A stretch of DNA of 64,000 bases from Labia minor (GCA_963082975.1 OY720345.1:56588528-56652527); one strand, 5' to 3'. Numbered from the stretch's first letter, positions 46,901 to 56,482 are shown. Notes: generated from the letters alone by a model not told the origin. Numbers and translations are program-made.

Positions 46901-49900
46901 GCCAAATCAAGCCATTATATCAATCAGTTGACTTCAGCGAGAATTTCTCTTTTGTGATTCAAGATGAGGTACAGGATTATCATTGGACCTCAGACTCCAG
47001 CACTGTTCACCCAGTAATAATTAACATGTGTGTTGATGACAAAAAAATAGTCTCATCACATTGTATAATTTCCGATGACTTAAATCTTGATGTTTGTATG
47101 GTTTATAAGATTCAAGGTACACTGTTAGAATCCAATGATAACCCTGTACCTCATCTTGAATCACAAAAGAGAAATTCTCGCTGAAGTCAACTGATTGATA
47201 TAATGGCTTGATTTGGCGCGCAGTTATCCTTTAGACTTTTAAAATAGCTCGACTGACTTTTTGCAATATAAGAATGTGGGATCAATTTTTCTATTTTTGT
47301 TGTTATTTCATCAATAAATTCATCAATGGTTGAAGTTTGAGTTATCATCTGTGTCCTGTGTGTAGCTACCCACTGTTTGAATTCGATCCTATCTTTTTCC
47401 TCATAGTTTTCAAACTTTGTTTGTAAGAATGCTGTTAAACTTTCCTTCGATGGACATTTTTAGGTAAAAATATTTTATTTAATATTAAAATGTCTAATTA
47501 TTAACAATATTCAGCCATTGAGACTCTCATATTGCTCATAATTAATGTGTTGTAACTTGCAGTGGTCTTAGTAAATAGAAGGAGGCAAATACACAAAACT
47601 TTTATTTTATTAAATTAAAGCCCATTTCATGTAGATAATTTAGGAAAAAAAAAGTTCTTGATTATCACATTCCCTTGTCGAGATATTTCATTTTACGCTA
47701 AACCTTGTTTGTAATTTTAAAATTTTATAATGTCCAACATATAATTTTTTTAAAAATATTTTGGGGTCCGTTATATTTTTTTTACAATTCCTCATAGTTA
47801 TAAGAACATGCCTTAAAAAATTCAACAAGATAGGAGGTTAAATAAGTGAATGAGAAATTATTTTCTACTCCAATACACGTTTTATCTGGACTTATCCGAG
47901 GCTCGGAAATTTAAAAACGCCATTCTTTAAACTGCCATTACTCAAAAACTATGTGAGATAAAAAATTAAAATTTGGTGGTGTTTTTCATGTTTATAAATA
48001 GAACATATTTACCAATTTTCATAAAAATCTGAGATTTTGGGTGAAAAAATGACTATTTTCTGGTTGAATTGACGTGGAATGACCCCTATCTCAAATAATT
48101 TTAATTTGAAATCCGAGGTTTTTTAATCGTAACTAAATTTATTGCAAGTACAATTCTAATATTTAATGTGTGATAAATAATTATAAATTTTAATTAAAAA
48201 TATTTATTAATTAATTTAAATTAATTTTAAAAATATACAAGAAATAAATTTAATAGTAATTAAAAACATATTTAACACACAAAATGTTAACATACAAAAC
48301 ATAGAATATGAAAATGTAGAAAAATGTAAATACTTAGGTTCTGTAATCACGAAGTATAATAATATTCAAGAAGAATTTATATCGTGGTTGCAATCGGGTA
48401 ACGCCTGTTATCATGCAGTAAAGGGGCTTATTTCGTCAAAATTATCAAAGAGGATCAAAATTAAAATATATATAATAACTATTTTGTCGGTTGTATTATA
48501 TGGGTGTGAGGTCTATAAGCTTGAGAGATGAGAGTAGATTTAAAGTATTTGAAAAAAGGATTCTTCGTAGAATTTATGGGCCAAAGAAGGATGAATGGCG
48601 GAGATTCCATAACGAGGAATTACATGATCTCTATGCATCTCCATACGTAGTTAGGGTTATCAAATCGAGAAGTCTGTTAGGTCACATGGCTAGACTGGGA
48701 GAGGAAAGAATAGCGAAAATATATTGGTGGGGATACCGATTGTGAAACGTCCGGTTAGAAGACCAAGGACGTGTTGGTTGGATAATGTATGAAGTGACGT
48801 GAGAGAGATGGGAGAAAATAGGAGTTGGATGGGTGTAGCTCAGGATAGGAAGTCTTGGAGGAATGTGGTTGCTGCGGCCAATAACTTTCGAGTTCCGTAG
48901 AACCACAGAGATAGATAGATTAAAAATTTATATATTATTATTATTATATACTTCCAAACGATGTTCTCGAAAACCAATGTTCTGTTTCGTTTTAATAAAT
49001 GTAAAATGTTTTCATATTTTGAAAAAAAAAAATAATTTGCTCAAAATTCATACAAATTTCAAATGTAATTATTTGTTTTTCTGATGCTTTCAAATTTATC
49101 AAGGACAAATAGAGGTGCGATTGCTTGAGGTGTCATCCATGCATTTACTTTAATAATTGATTGATTGATTTATTTGATTTCGAAAATTGGATTCTTCCAA
49201 ATTTTTCTTCGTTATCGTAATTCTTTCTAGCCATATAATATGATAGAAAATTGAGAATTAAATAAGGATATCTAAATAAGAATTAGAATATAAGTTAAAT
49301 AGTTGAACATGAGGCTCCACCCTGGTCAAGTAGACTCCAATGCAGATGGTGTCGTTCTGCATTCTGGCCGTCTCTTTTGAACTTAAGCCGAGCAAAACGC
49401 GCATCTGCATAGGGTGAGAGCAGAGTGGCTGTGTGTGTATGGGACTAAAGGGCTCGTGGGCGGGGCCCCCTACACAGACAAAGGCACCGATCGTCTCAGC
49501 GACGAGAGCTCCAAGAAAGCGGACTCCGATTCACATCCGGATACTTGGACGGACCACGAGCAAAGTGACCCGCAACAACCATCAGCCCCTACAGCGTCCA
49601 GCCCTCCAAGGAACACTGTCGGGGTTACTTCCGATGAAAAGATTAAGGTGAGCATTTATTTCTTTATTTATTTTTATCTATCTATCGATCTTATTTTATT
49701 ATTCGAGAAATAATTCTATATATTTATATAAGTTATATGATTTAATCTTTCCTTTCAATTTTTAAAAAAGATAAAGGAAAAAAATATATGATGTAGATAA
49801 TGGTAGAGCATAGTCGAAATTTGAGATGGAAGTTCCTCGATAGCCAAAAAGAAATAAAAAATTATTTTTTCAAAAATATTGTGTTAATTTATAAAAAAAT

Positions 49901-52900
49901 AGTTTTATTTTTTTTAATTTTTTTGTATTTCAATTTATTCCATCCTAATAAAAAGTTATCAAATAAAAAAATGATAGTATAATAGTTACACTTTATAAAT
50001 TGTTTATGAAATAAGCACAAACACGATTTTGGGATAACCGAAAATAATTTCAAGAAGTGTACTGCTATTGATAATATTCGAGATGAGTTTAAAGCGAGGT
50101 TACAATCTGGAAACGCCTGTTATCATGCAATAAAGGGGCTTATCACATCAAAATTATTATCAAAGGGGATAAAAGTTAAAATATATAAAACAATTATTTT
50201 ACCGGTTGTATTATATGGATGTGAGGCATGGTCAATGAAGGACTCTGGGGGACGAAAGTAGATTTAGAGTATTTAAGAATAGGATTCTGCGAAGCATTTA
50301 GGGGCCAAAGAAAGTTGAGGTCACCGGGGAATGGCGAAGACTGCATAACGAGGAATTACAAGACCTCTATGCATCTCCAGATAAATATAGACAGAATTAT
50401 AAAATCGAGAAGGCTACGGTGGGCAGGACACGTGGCTAGATAGAGATAGAATGGCAAAAAATATATTGGTAGGGAGACCGAGTGGGAAACGTCCACTTGG
50501 AAAACTAAGGACATGGTGGGTGGATAATATGGGAAAGGATGTGAGAGAGATGGGAGAAGATAGGGACTGGAAGGTGTTGTGGCTCAGAATAGGAATACTT
50601 GGAGAAGGTGGTTGCTGCGGCCAAGAACTTTCGAGTTCCGTAGAGTCACAGAGATAGATAGATAGTACTGCTATTGAAAATGATTTTAAAATTTATTATT
50701 TTAATTCCTTCCGAAAATACTTATAGGTTTTCTTTTGATCTTGGTGGAACCTTAGGAATACTTATGTGATATATTATTGCACTATATACTAAATCATCAT
50801 ATTAAAACATACAATCGGGCGGAGTTAAATTGGATAACCTGTATATTGTGTGATGTACGTTCGCTTATAAAGAGAATTGACAATTGCAATTTGCAGCAAA
50901 CAATTAGACTGATTATAGTTTTTGACAAATAAACTTATTCGAGATTTGTTCAAAATAAAAGGTGAATTTTGAATTTTTTCGAAAAGTATTTATTTAATTA
51001 TCAATAACCATTTTGTCCCCTTCAAAGTAGTTCTCCTCAGAAATAATGCACTTATGCCAGCGCTTCTTCCAATCATCGAAGCACTTCTGAAATGCGTTTT
51101 TCGGTATGGCCATCAGCTCGTTCTTCGATTCCGATTTTATCTCATCAATTGTGACAAAACACTTTCCTTTCATTACTCTATTCAGTTTTAGGAATAGCAA
51201 AAAGTCGCAGGGAGCCAAATTTTGTGAATACGGTGGTTGAGGCATGATTAGGTTGTTGTTTTTGTGATCAAAAAATTACGAACAAACAATGATGTGTGAG
51301 CTGGTGCATTATCATATTACAGAATATATGATTTGTTTTTCCACAATTCCGATCGTTTGAGACGTATTGCTTCACGCAAACGTTGCATAACTTCCTTGTA
51401 GTAATCTTCATTAACCTGTTGGCAAGAAATAATGATGCACCACGCCATTGTAATCGTTGAAAACAGTGAGCAAAACCTTCACATTTGATCGAACTTGGTG
51501 TGCTTTTTTAAAGCGCTTATACCACTTATAAACCTTTTTTTGGGACAAAGTAGACTCGCCGAATGCCACAGTTAACATTTTAAGTGCGTTGGAACACTTT
51601 ATTCCATTTTAACGCAAAATTTAATACAGATTCTTTGATCTTTTTTTTTAAAAAAAAATCAAAGAACACATAAAACCTTTTTCAGTTGTCAAAAACAAAC
51701 TACTAATCCTAAATGGCTGATAATGTCAACATATGAGAACATATGTGTAGCAACATAACAAAAATAAAAAAAAAAATTCGATAATCGAATGTACACAAAT
51801 TCACCTTTTCTTTTGAATAGACCACGTATACATATATTCTTTTATATTTCTAAAAATAAAGATCTATGGATTTTTTAGAAATTAACCTCTTATGGATAGA
51901 AAGTTTTTTTGAGCTAAAAAATCTATATATATGCTAATTTTAATTTTCTAAAAATAAATAGATCCTAACTAATATATTTTCAGATGATATATAATCCAAA
52001 TATCACTAATATTTTTTTTAGGATGGTGAACGTGAAAGGAAAACGCGATTATTCAACCGGGATCGCAACTCTTCAGCAGGGAAAATAAAGAAACAAGCAG
52101 AAAAGACATTAAGCCTCGAACAGAAACAGCAAATTACAAATCTTTCAAATGTATCTGCAGATATGGGATTCAGTGAGGTAAATAAACGAAGATATATATT
52201 TTTATTTTAGCATTAAAATCTATTCTTTAGTATAACTGACATGTTATAATACTAAAACTTAAATAAATAATTAAAAGTGAGAACATAATAGGTTGTTCAA
52301 TAAGTTCGCGGAACTGAAATGAAATAAAATGAAAAAAAAAACATTTTGCACATATTTTTTTGAAACCCAAATTAACACTCAAAATATTGCTCACTGTGCC
52401 TAATAAAATGCCTAAAGCCTCTGTTAAATCTCTTTCAGTCAATCTTATCGCTCTGGGAACTTATTGAACAACAACTTATTGAATATATTAGTATATTCAA
52501 ACTTATTTTCACGTGTTTTTGTGAGATTTGAGGAATGTATTTTGGAAATTTTAGGCCTTATTCTGTGTTAACAAAAGTCAATGTTGGGAAATGAATGGGT
52601 ATTATTTGACTAGCACTATTCTATAGCTCTGAAGAATTCTCGGCACTAACACTGACACTAATATAGGTCCAGCTTGTAGTACAGTTGACCTCGAAGTCAA
52701 ATCTCACAAAATCACGTGAAAATAATCCGGAAATAAGTTTTCATAATAAATATTCTTACTGAAGCCTAAACACGAATAGATATATTTTTCTTTTTTAGCC
52801 AAGAAAAGTGGTGTTGGAACAATTGGCACGAGTTCTTCCAGCTGATGATACCATTCCCGATCATTTGACTATCATTAGTACTGGCGATCCACAAGGATCT

Positions 52901-55900
52901 TTACTCGCTACCCGTCTTCAAGAACGTCAGGAGAAAGTTATTGCGACGTTGGGCGTATCCGATGTCCGAGCCACGGTTACCTGTCTAGTTAGCAAAATAC
53001 AAAAATTGTATGTAATTCTATTTTTCTTTTTTAAAATATTTAAAAAAAAAAATTAAAATTTAAAAATAGAATCTATTTAGCATTAATAATAAAAATAAAT
53101 AATATAATAGGTTGTGTTAAATGTAATCCACTACGAGATAAAAACAGCCATTCACAGATATATAACATTTTTCTTTTAAAATTTTTACTTTAAGAATAAA
53201 AGTGAAATTTAAATAATAATAATCTGCTTCTAAATATATATCTTTACTCTTTTAAGATAAAAATTATTAAGTACTTATATATTAAATTAACATGAATAAC
53301 CAATACAAGTGACTAATAGCAAGAATTCGTATTAAATATTTTTTTATTACTTGTTATTCGATTATTAAAGCGGTCAGCAACCTCCAGCCTACCACTTAAT
53401 TCATTTAATTAATACAACAAAAATTTTATTTTTATTTTGAAAACTGCTTTTTAATAAAATAGAAACGAGCTTGAAATGTAGTACTATCTATTAAATTAAA
53501 TAAATTATTAAAAACTTAATTAATTTTATTTGAAATTTAAAAGAAAAACAACAAAATTATTATTAATGAAGTTTTATCAAATTTATATTATTTAAATAAT
53601 TGAATTTTTTAATATGCATTATTTATATTAAATTCTGTTAATATATTAATATTCTAAATGTTAAATTAAAATCTATAATTTCTCTTAATTTTAACAAAAA
53701 AAATTTCTAGTAAGTTTCTGGTCCACTCAAGTTTATTGTTTTCAATTTTGTCACGAATTATCAAAAGGTCACCCACCTCTGGATTACATAAATATTTGTT
53801 AATAGAGAAAAGAACAAAAATCAATTAGTAATAATTTAAGAATATGCAATTTTTTTATTCACCTGATTATATGATGACCATCGATCACCATTCTTCATAT
53901 TAATACCACAAACCATTTTAATTGCATTTATTATTTTAAAATTTTCGGATTTATATTTTTATTATTAATTTTTCTAATTGGTGTTTACTGTTTCAATTAA
54001 TAATTAATAATAATAACAATAATGAACATAATATTTTTTTCCTTTTTTTTTTAGTTGCAATAGCAATGCTAAACCTCCTCCCGCAATTCGAGTCTTATTA
54101 GCAGGTTCTGACAGTTTCACCAATTCCGTTTTAAGATATTACGTTGATCAACTCTCCCACAAGTCACCCGACTGGCAAACATATATTAAGTTCCTTATTG
54201 TACCCTTAGGTAAGCATTTATACTTTTTTTTAAAAAAATTAATTTGGAACTATTCCATAATTTTTCAAAATGATTTTCAGGTAATAATAGTTTGGCAAGA
54301 TATCTTGGAAGTTTAGATACCGCATATGCATCAGCATTTGCATCCGAATCTTGGAAGGAATTATTAGAGAGAGCTGAAATCCAAAAGACAGATACACAAG
54401 AAATGCTCAATCGGGTTCATCGATATTTACATCAGGCTAATAATACATTGCATCTTCCTATTGCAGAGGCCATGATTACTTATAAAGAAAAAAGGTAAAA
54501 CAATTTTCTAAATATATCTCTTCCTAATTATTATTATATAATTGTTATTTCATACATATATATATCTAAAAGTATATTTCTAACTATATTCAAAAATAAA
54601 TTTAAATTAAAATTATCAGACTGAATTCCTTTCTAATTAATAAATTATATTCTCATAATATTTTAAAAGAATTGTGATAAAATTACTTTTTAATTAAGTA
54701 TTAAATTGATTTTATATATTGTGACAAAAAAGTTTCCGGAATTACTCATTTGTCGATATTCGTGGTGTGGTGCATCATGAATACGTTCCAGAGGGACAAA
54801 CTGTCAATAGGGAGTATTATGTGACTGTTTTGAGGCGTTTGCGTGAACGGGTCCGTCGTGTTCGGCTGGAATTGTGGGCAGACAATTCGTGGATTTTGCA
54901 CGACATCTCATCGAGCCACGATTGTGAACGCATTTAAGGCAAAACACTCGATAATTACCGTCGACCAGTCACCGTACAGTCCAGATCTGGCTTCGTGTGA
55001 CTTTTTCCTCTTTCCAAAACTAAAATTGCCACTCCGGTTTTGACTCCATACCGACCATAAAACAGAATACGACGAGAGAGCTGAACGTCATCCCGGCCAA
55101 CGCGTATAAAAAATGTTTTGAAGATTGGAAGAAGCGTTAACATATGTGTATTGCTTCAGAAGGGGCATATTTTGAAGGAGACAAAATAAATATTGAAGAA
55201 AATTAACTATTTTGCGTTTTATTTAAAAATTCCGGAAACTTTTTTGTCACAATGTATATATATATATATATATATATATCGCATTAACAATTTTTGTTGG
55301 ATTTTTTTTTAGTTCTGATGAGGAGTCTTCACAAATTTTCGTTCCCTTTGTGAATGTAAGATTTATTTAATTTTAATTATATTTTCTTAAAATGATTTAA
55401 TAATAAAATTTCACCAAAATTATTAATTTTTATTTTTTTAGGATGTACGTCTCGGTACTTCGGAAGGTTCTGCTTCCGCTTCTGTAGACCTCGATGAAAA
55501 TCAAACCACTTCTCATGTACCTCTTTTGAGTGGTTCACCACCCTCATTAGTATCACTTCCTGAAAAGAAAGAACGAATTACTCCTCCTAGTTCGCCAAAT
55601 ATCAATAATTTTTATATTGCTCAGGCAACCAGAGAATCTCAGTCGCCAATTTCAGAACCAATGGAATTACAACTCGATTATTGGCTTTTGCCTGGAGGGG
55701 GGAACAGATCTGGCGATTTTCAAGCTCCGCCTTTGAAAGCAAAAATAGATGGATCCAAATGTACGATTAAGACAACATTTCGTTCGTTACATATCCAAAG
55801 GTTATCTTCAAGCGGCGAACAACCTTCACAAAATTTTATTCTCAATTATACTACGAAAGAGAAAAAACAAAAAAGTATGATTTTTATTTTTATTTTATAA

Positions 55901-56446
55901 GATTTTTGATTTTTTGATTGTTATAATAAAAATAAAATAAAATTAATAATAATAATAATAATAATGATTTATTTAAATTTTAGTAATGCGGTTAGGAAAA
56001 AAGAAGGAGAAAGAAAAGGAGAATGAACCGAAAAGTCAAACAATCGATGGAGTTTCAAGACTAATTATTTCAGCAAAAACTCACAGCATTCCTCTTAAAG
56101 GTGAAATAATACTTTTTTTTTAATTATTAATTATTAATTTTTAAAATCATTTATTAATATGTTCCCGGCGGCATGTACCACCGGTGGCTCATGACGCGAC
56201 ATAAAATAAATAGACAAATTATGGAACCTGCTGGAAGATGTTAATTAATTTATAAAAAAATAATAGATATATAAAAAAAACATTATGAATGATTTCTTTA
56301 ACAATTAATTATTTTTTCTAGTATGTATCGATGGTACCGAATGGTCCGGTGTAAAATTCTTCCAATTATCTTCACAATGGCAGACACATATAAAACATTT
56401 TCCAATATGTTTATTCAATTATGGAGGCGATTCAGGAGGACAATGA
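31837..56446 (+). CDS. PACS: PACS: phosphofurin acidic cluster sorting protein (5' end not found)
   Basis: Multi-exon gene for the PACS family of cytosolic sorting adaptors. In mammals PACS-1/PACS-2 link acidic-cluster cargo (for example furin) and CK2 to AP-1/COPI for trans-Golgi, endosome and ER traffic. Proposed exons: 31837-31927, 37433-37522, 37911-38036, 39218-39392, 40501-40655, 42345-42465, 42717-42890, 43968-44024, 49388-49647, 52022-52177, 52799-53007, 54055-54209, 54281-54494, 55313-55355, 55442-55874, 55984-56100, 56322-56446 (stop TGA). Phases agree at every junction; together they encode about 900 residues, against about 890-960 for mammalian PACS. Order: cargo-binding region ([11 protein letters not shown]... 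to ...[13 protein letters not shown]), acidic middle region with CK2-type serines, linker, then the conserved C-terminal region ([13 protein letters not shown]... to ...KHFPICLF). The N-terminal exon before LCSLTL is missing. Introns hold at least 14 transposable elements. The conserved landmarks make the assignment firm; exons 8 and 9 are the least certain. Confidence 0.93.
32605..33086 (-). mobile_element. Deleted mariner element in PACS intron 1
   Basis: A 482-bp element with inverted ends CGAGGACAGGTCAATAAGTC (left) and CGAGGATAGGTCAAGTCCGTG (read inward from right), flanked by TA (32603-32604, 33087-33088). Minus-strand frames with stops give transposon-protein traces ([35 protein letters not shown], a mariner-type N-terminal stretch). 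It shares its termini with the remnant at 19462-19915. Confidence 0.75.
34870..35200. repeat. Dispersed repeat with (TATG)n, related to 9240-9547
   Basis: In PACS intron 1. A tetranucleotide TATG run (34886-34911) leads into sequence whose reverse complement (tattgtgatgtaatttcat region, 35030-35115) matches the repeat near 9310-9420. Class undetermined. Confidence 0.5.
35710..36745 (+). pseudogene. LINE (RTE-like) remnant with 3' UTR in PACS intron 1
   Basis: Plus-strand degenerate reverse transcriptase: traces of a FxDFSKT(Y)DS block near 35838-35875, [10 protein letters not shown] (the catalytic xDD box) at about 35970, then [10 protein letters not shown]...[16 protein letters not shown] (36297-36400), all broken by stops and frameshifts. 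A 3' UTR follows, ending gagcagctagtatatata at 36745. The same 3' UTR is found reversed at 8744-8950. Confidence 0.75.
37433..37522 (+). CDS. PACS: PACS exon b: AP-1-binding motif region
   Basis: Thirty codons, phase 0 to 0: [20 protein letters not shown] then [18 protein letters not shown] aligns with the adaptor-binding ETELQLTF motif known from mammalian PACS-1. Flanked by ttattatag and |gtatgt. Confidence 0.95.
37911..38036 (+). CDS. PACS: PACS exon c: most conserved cargo-binding block
   Basis: Forty-two codons, phase 0 to 0: [20 protein letters not shown], then [22 protein letters not shown]. Near-identical to vertebrate PACS. Acceptor attctttttcag, donor CAG|gtaaga. Confidence 0.97.
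38355..38725 (-). mobile_element. HINE/DINE-1-like element, copy 6 (deleted), PACS intron 3
   Basis: Minus orientation. The 3' hairpin end is present with one change (ctggagtgtctccacccg). The acgtg-rich block is deleted. The central conserved block (gtaggtaatgaccctcttcc) is present, and the microsatellite plus most of the 5' part are lost before a truncated end (ctggcaagatagt). Confidence 0.7.
38891..39128. repeat. Foldback (88-bp arms) with hammerhead-like core, PACS intron 3
   Basis: The left arm 38891-38979 and right arm 39041-39128 are near-perfect inverted copies (taacggaattttgtaaatta...), separated by about 60 bp. On the minus strand the left-arm/loop junction reads cttGATAAC, a 7-bp stem CGATTGC/GCAATCG with a 7-nt loop, then GAAAC (38968-39000). 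This layout resembles stem II and the GAAA of a hammerhead ribozyme. The 'cgaaacg' phrase is typical of Penelope-like retroelement ends. The left arm begins roughly 90 nt before and the right arm ends 89 nt before exon d. Confidence 0.6.
39218..39392 (+). CDS. PACS: PACS exon d: end of the cargo-binding region
   Basis: [20 protein letters not shown], then a GGGSAPPGS linker and [16 protein letters not shown], matching the family's ...IWIFSLSSQPIDH block. Ends in phase 1. Codons are strikingly GC-rich (GCG CCC CCG GGC AGC GTG GTC GCC) compared with exons b and c. Confidence 0.93.
40501..40655 (+). CDS. PACS: PACS exon e: acidic middle region
   Basis: Phase 1 to 0. Reads [20 protein letters not shown], then [13 protein letters not shown] and a basic [17 protein letters not shown]. 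The acidic serine cluster with CK2-type S-x-x-E/D sites corresponds to the autoregulatory acidic cluster of mammalian PACS-1. Acceptor tttgaatttttag, donor AGG|gtaggt. Confidence 0.93.
42345..42465 (+). CDS. PACS: PACS exon f: basic/helical segment of the middle region
   Basis: Reads [20 protein letters not shown], then [20 protein letters not shown], ending in phase 1. It aligns with the vertebrate [20 protein letters not shown] block. A second in-frame acceptor at 42280-42281 (ctaccccgcag) would add 21 residues ([21 protein letters not shown]); the chosen start fits family length better. Confidence 0.85.
42717..42890 (+). CDS. PACS: PACS exon g: [15 protein letters not shown] segment
   Basis: Phase 1 to 1. 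Reads (V)[30 protein letters not shown], then [18 protein letters not shown]. It matches the vertebrate DLLYD...PSDSGPDMEDDD..LSTPKPKLRPFF block. The acceptor is a tandem ttttagtag, so use of the second AG would drop one Val. Confidence 0.93.
43968..44024 (+). CDS. PACS: PACS exon h: tentative linker exon
   Basis: After a pyrimidine-rich ggtttgattttcgcgcag the phase-1 frame reads [19 protein letters not shown] and ends G|gtcaga, still phase 1. An earlier donor (ACCG|gtaggc at 43994) keeps the same phase. GC-rich like exons d and i, and the TPK/TPR style fits the PACS linker. No strong homology, so it may be optional. Confidence 0.5.
46042..48085. mobile_element. 2-kb foldback transposon with transposase-derived arms, PACS intron
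   Basis: Left arm 46042-46987 and right arm 47131-48085 are near-identical inverted copies (about 950 bp each) around a 143-bp loop. The ends are GGGTCATTCCACGTCAA, and CTAT flanks both sides (46038-46041, 48086-48089), a 4-bp target duplication. On the plus strand the left arm encodes, with early frameshifts, ...[13 protein letters not shown]...[31 protein letters not shown], then [20 protein letters not shown]. This continues open through the loop ([27 protein letters not shown]) to 47184. The DFSEN...QDE style matches a family of eukaryotic transposase-like proteins; superfamily not assigned. Confidence 0.85.
48270..48925 (+). pseudogene. LINE (RTE-like) 3' fragment, PACS intron
   Basis: Plus-strand degenerate C-terminus of a reverse transcriptase protein: [37 protein letters not shown], then after a frameshift [40 protein letters not shown] and a final ...VREMGE..SW...ERNVVAAA-like stretch. 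It ends in agagatagatagat, the GATA-type tail. Confidence 0.75.
49388..49647 (+). CDS. PACS: PACS exon i: variable linker
   Basis: The 3' part is clear: [20 protein letters not shown], then [10 protein letters not shown] and ...[12 protein letters not shown]|gtgagc in phase 0. GC-rich, hydrophilic and Ser/Pro-rich as in the PACS linker. The 5' boundary is uncertain: acceptors ending at 49387 (tctcttttgaacttaag), 49411, 49420 and 49423 all keep phase 1. The first has the best pyrimidine tract. Confidence 0.75.
50072..50664 (+). mobile_element. 5'-truncated LINE insertion with 13-bp target duplication, PACS intron
   Basis: A 593-bp copy of the same LINE 3' end: [35 protein letters not shown], ...[35 protein letters not shown], ending in an (AGAT)n tail. 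The 13-mer GTACTGCTATTGA flanks it at 50059-50071 and 50665-50677. Exact flanks and a tetranucleotide tail are the signature of target-primed reverse transcription. Frameshifts make it non-coding. Confidence 0.88.
50949..51817 (-). pseudogene. Mariner transposase pseudogene, PACS intron
   Basis: An 869-bp deleted element with terminal repeats TTCAAAAGAAAAGGTGAATT (read inward from the right) and TTCAAAATAAAAGGTGAATT (left), next to TA at 51818-51819 (TG at the left). The minus strand gives [20 protein letters not shown], then [14 protein letters not shown] (second catalytic Asp), and an open 83-codon C-terminus [18 protein letters not shown] (third catalytic Asp in APCD) through [17 protein letters not shown]. 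Stops separate these parts and the N-terminus is missing. Confidence 0.85.
52022..52177 (+). CDS. PACS: PACS exon j: linker before the C-terminal region
   Basis: Fifty-two codons, phase 0 to 0: [37 protein letters not shown], then [15 protein letters not shown]. Basic then Gln/Ser-rich. It occupies the position of the vertebrate RSTSLKERQ...NERANSLDNER linker. Confidence 0.85.
52293..52474 (-). mobile_element. Mariner-derived MITE, PACS intron
   Basis: A 182-bp element with inverted ends GGTTGTTCAATAAGTTCGCGG (left) and GTTGTTCAATAAGTTCCCAG (inward from right). The minus strand carries [30 protein letters not shown], the transposase helix-turn-helix segment just before the catalytic core. 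Confidence 0.7.
52799..53007 (+). CDS. PACS: PACS exon k: start of conserved C-terminal region
   Basis: Reads [40 protein letters not shown], then ...[14 protein letters not shown], matching [21 protein letters not shown]...VSRIQ. Phase 0 in, phase 2 out (TT|gtatgt). Confidence 0.95.
53369..53783. mobile_element. Possible hAT relic, PACS intron
   Basis: Ends GCGGTCAGCAACCTCCAGCC (left) and CCAGAGGTGGGTGACC (inward from right) resemble degraded hAT termini of the CAGGGGTCGGCAACC type. Flanks gattatta/gattacat are only partly alike. AT-rich interior, non-coding. Confidence 0.35.
54055..54209 (+). CDS. PACS: PACS exon l
   Basis: Completes the split TT-T codon and reads [20 protein letters not shown], then [20 protein letters not shown], ...FLIVPL. 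It matches YCNCNSQPPTPVKIAV...LRLFVEQLSHKTPDW of PACS-1. Phase 1 out. Confidence 0.96.
54281..54494 (+). CDS. PACS: PACS exon m
   Basis: Reads [20 protein letters not shown], then ...[11 protein letters not shown] and ...[19 protein letters not shown]. It matches GSHPVARYLGSVD...HQLPIAEAMLTYKQK. Ends AG|gtaaaa in phase 2. Confidence 0.96.
54717..55254 (+). pseudogene. Mariner remnant with perfect terminal repeats, PACS intron
   Basis: A 538-bp deleted element. The ends are exact inverted repeats over about 26 bp (54718-54743 and 55228-55253, TTGTGACAAAAAAGTTTCCG...) with TA flanks (54715-54716, 55255-55256). Plus-strand frames give [53 protein letters not shown] and [10 protein letters not shown], interrupted by frameshifts. 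About 0.75 kb of a typical 1.3-kb element is missing. Confidence 0.88.
55313..55355 (+). CDS. PACS: PACS exon n (43 nt)
   Basis: A short exon after a poly-T acceptor: [15 protein letters not shown], matching SPDEESSQKFIPFVG. The phase arithmetic (1 + 42 nt) closes both neighbours. Confidence 0.95.
55442..55874 (+). CDS. PACS: PACS exon o
   Basis: The longest exon. It has a Ser/Pro-rich spacer ([12 protein letters not shown] matches TPPSSPSVS), then [12 protein letters not shown] (family LQVDYW), [20 protein letters not shown] (family CTFRSLQVSRLPSSGE) and [10 protein letters not shown]. Ends in phase 1 at A|gtatga. Confidence 0.96.
55984..56100 (+). CDS. PACS: PACS exon p
   Basis: Reads [20 protein letters not shown], then [18 protein letters not shown], matching [26 protein letters not shown]. 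Phase 1 to 1. Confidence 0.96.
56158..56240. mobile_element. Short TTAA-flanked MITE, copy 2, last PACS intron
   Basis: An 83-bp copy of the 6348-6432 family (gcatgtaccaccggtggctc core, then ataaaataaatagacaaatt). Flanked by TTAA at 56154-56157 and 56241-56244. Its insertion makes up more than a third of the 221-bp last intron. Confidence 0.7.
56322..56446 (+). CDS. PACS: PACS terminal coding exon
   Basis: Reads [41 protein letters not shown], stop. It matches IDGVEWSDIKFFQLAAQW..HVKHFPI. TGA is at 56444-56446. Confidence 0.97.
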
Positions 56447-56482
56447 TTAATGAAACGAATTATGCTAAAAAAGGACATGTGC

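Noticed and set aside
48682..48906. 74-codon minus-strand frame
   Set aside because: Antisense shadow of the LINE fragment.
50994..51245. Domesticated transposase gene
   Set aside because: Open for 83 codons, but upstream catalytic parts are broken by stops and terminal repeats remain, so it is a dead mariner copy.
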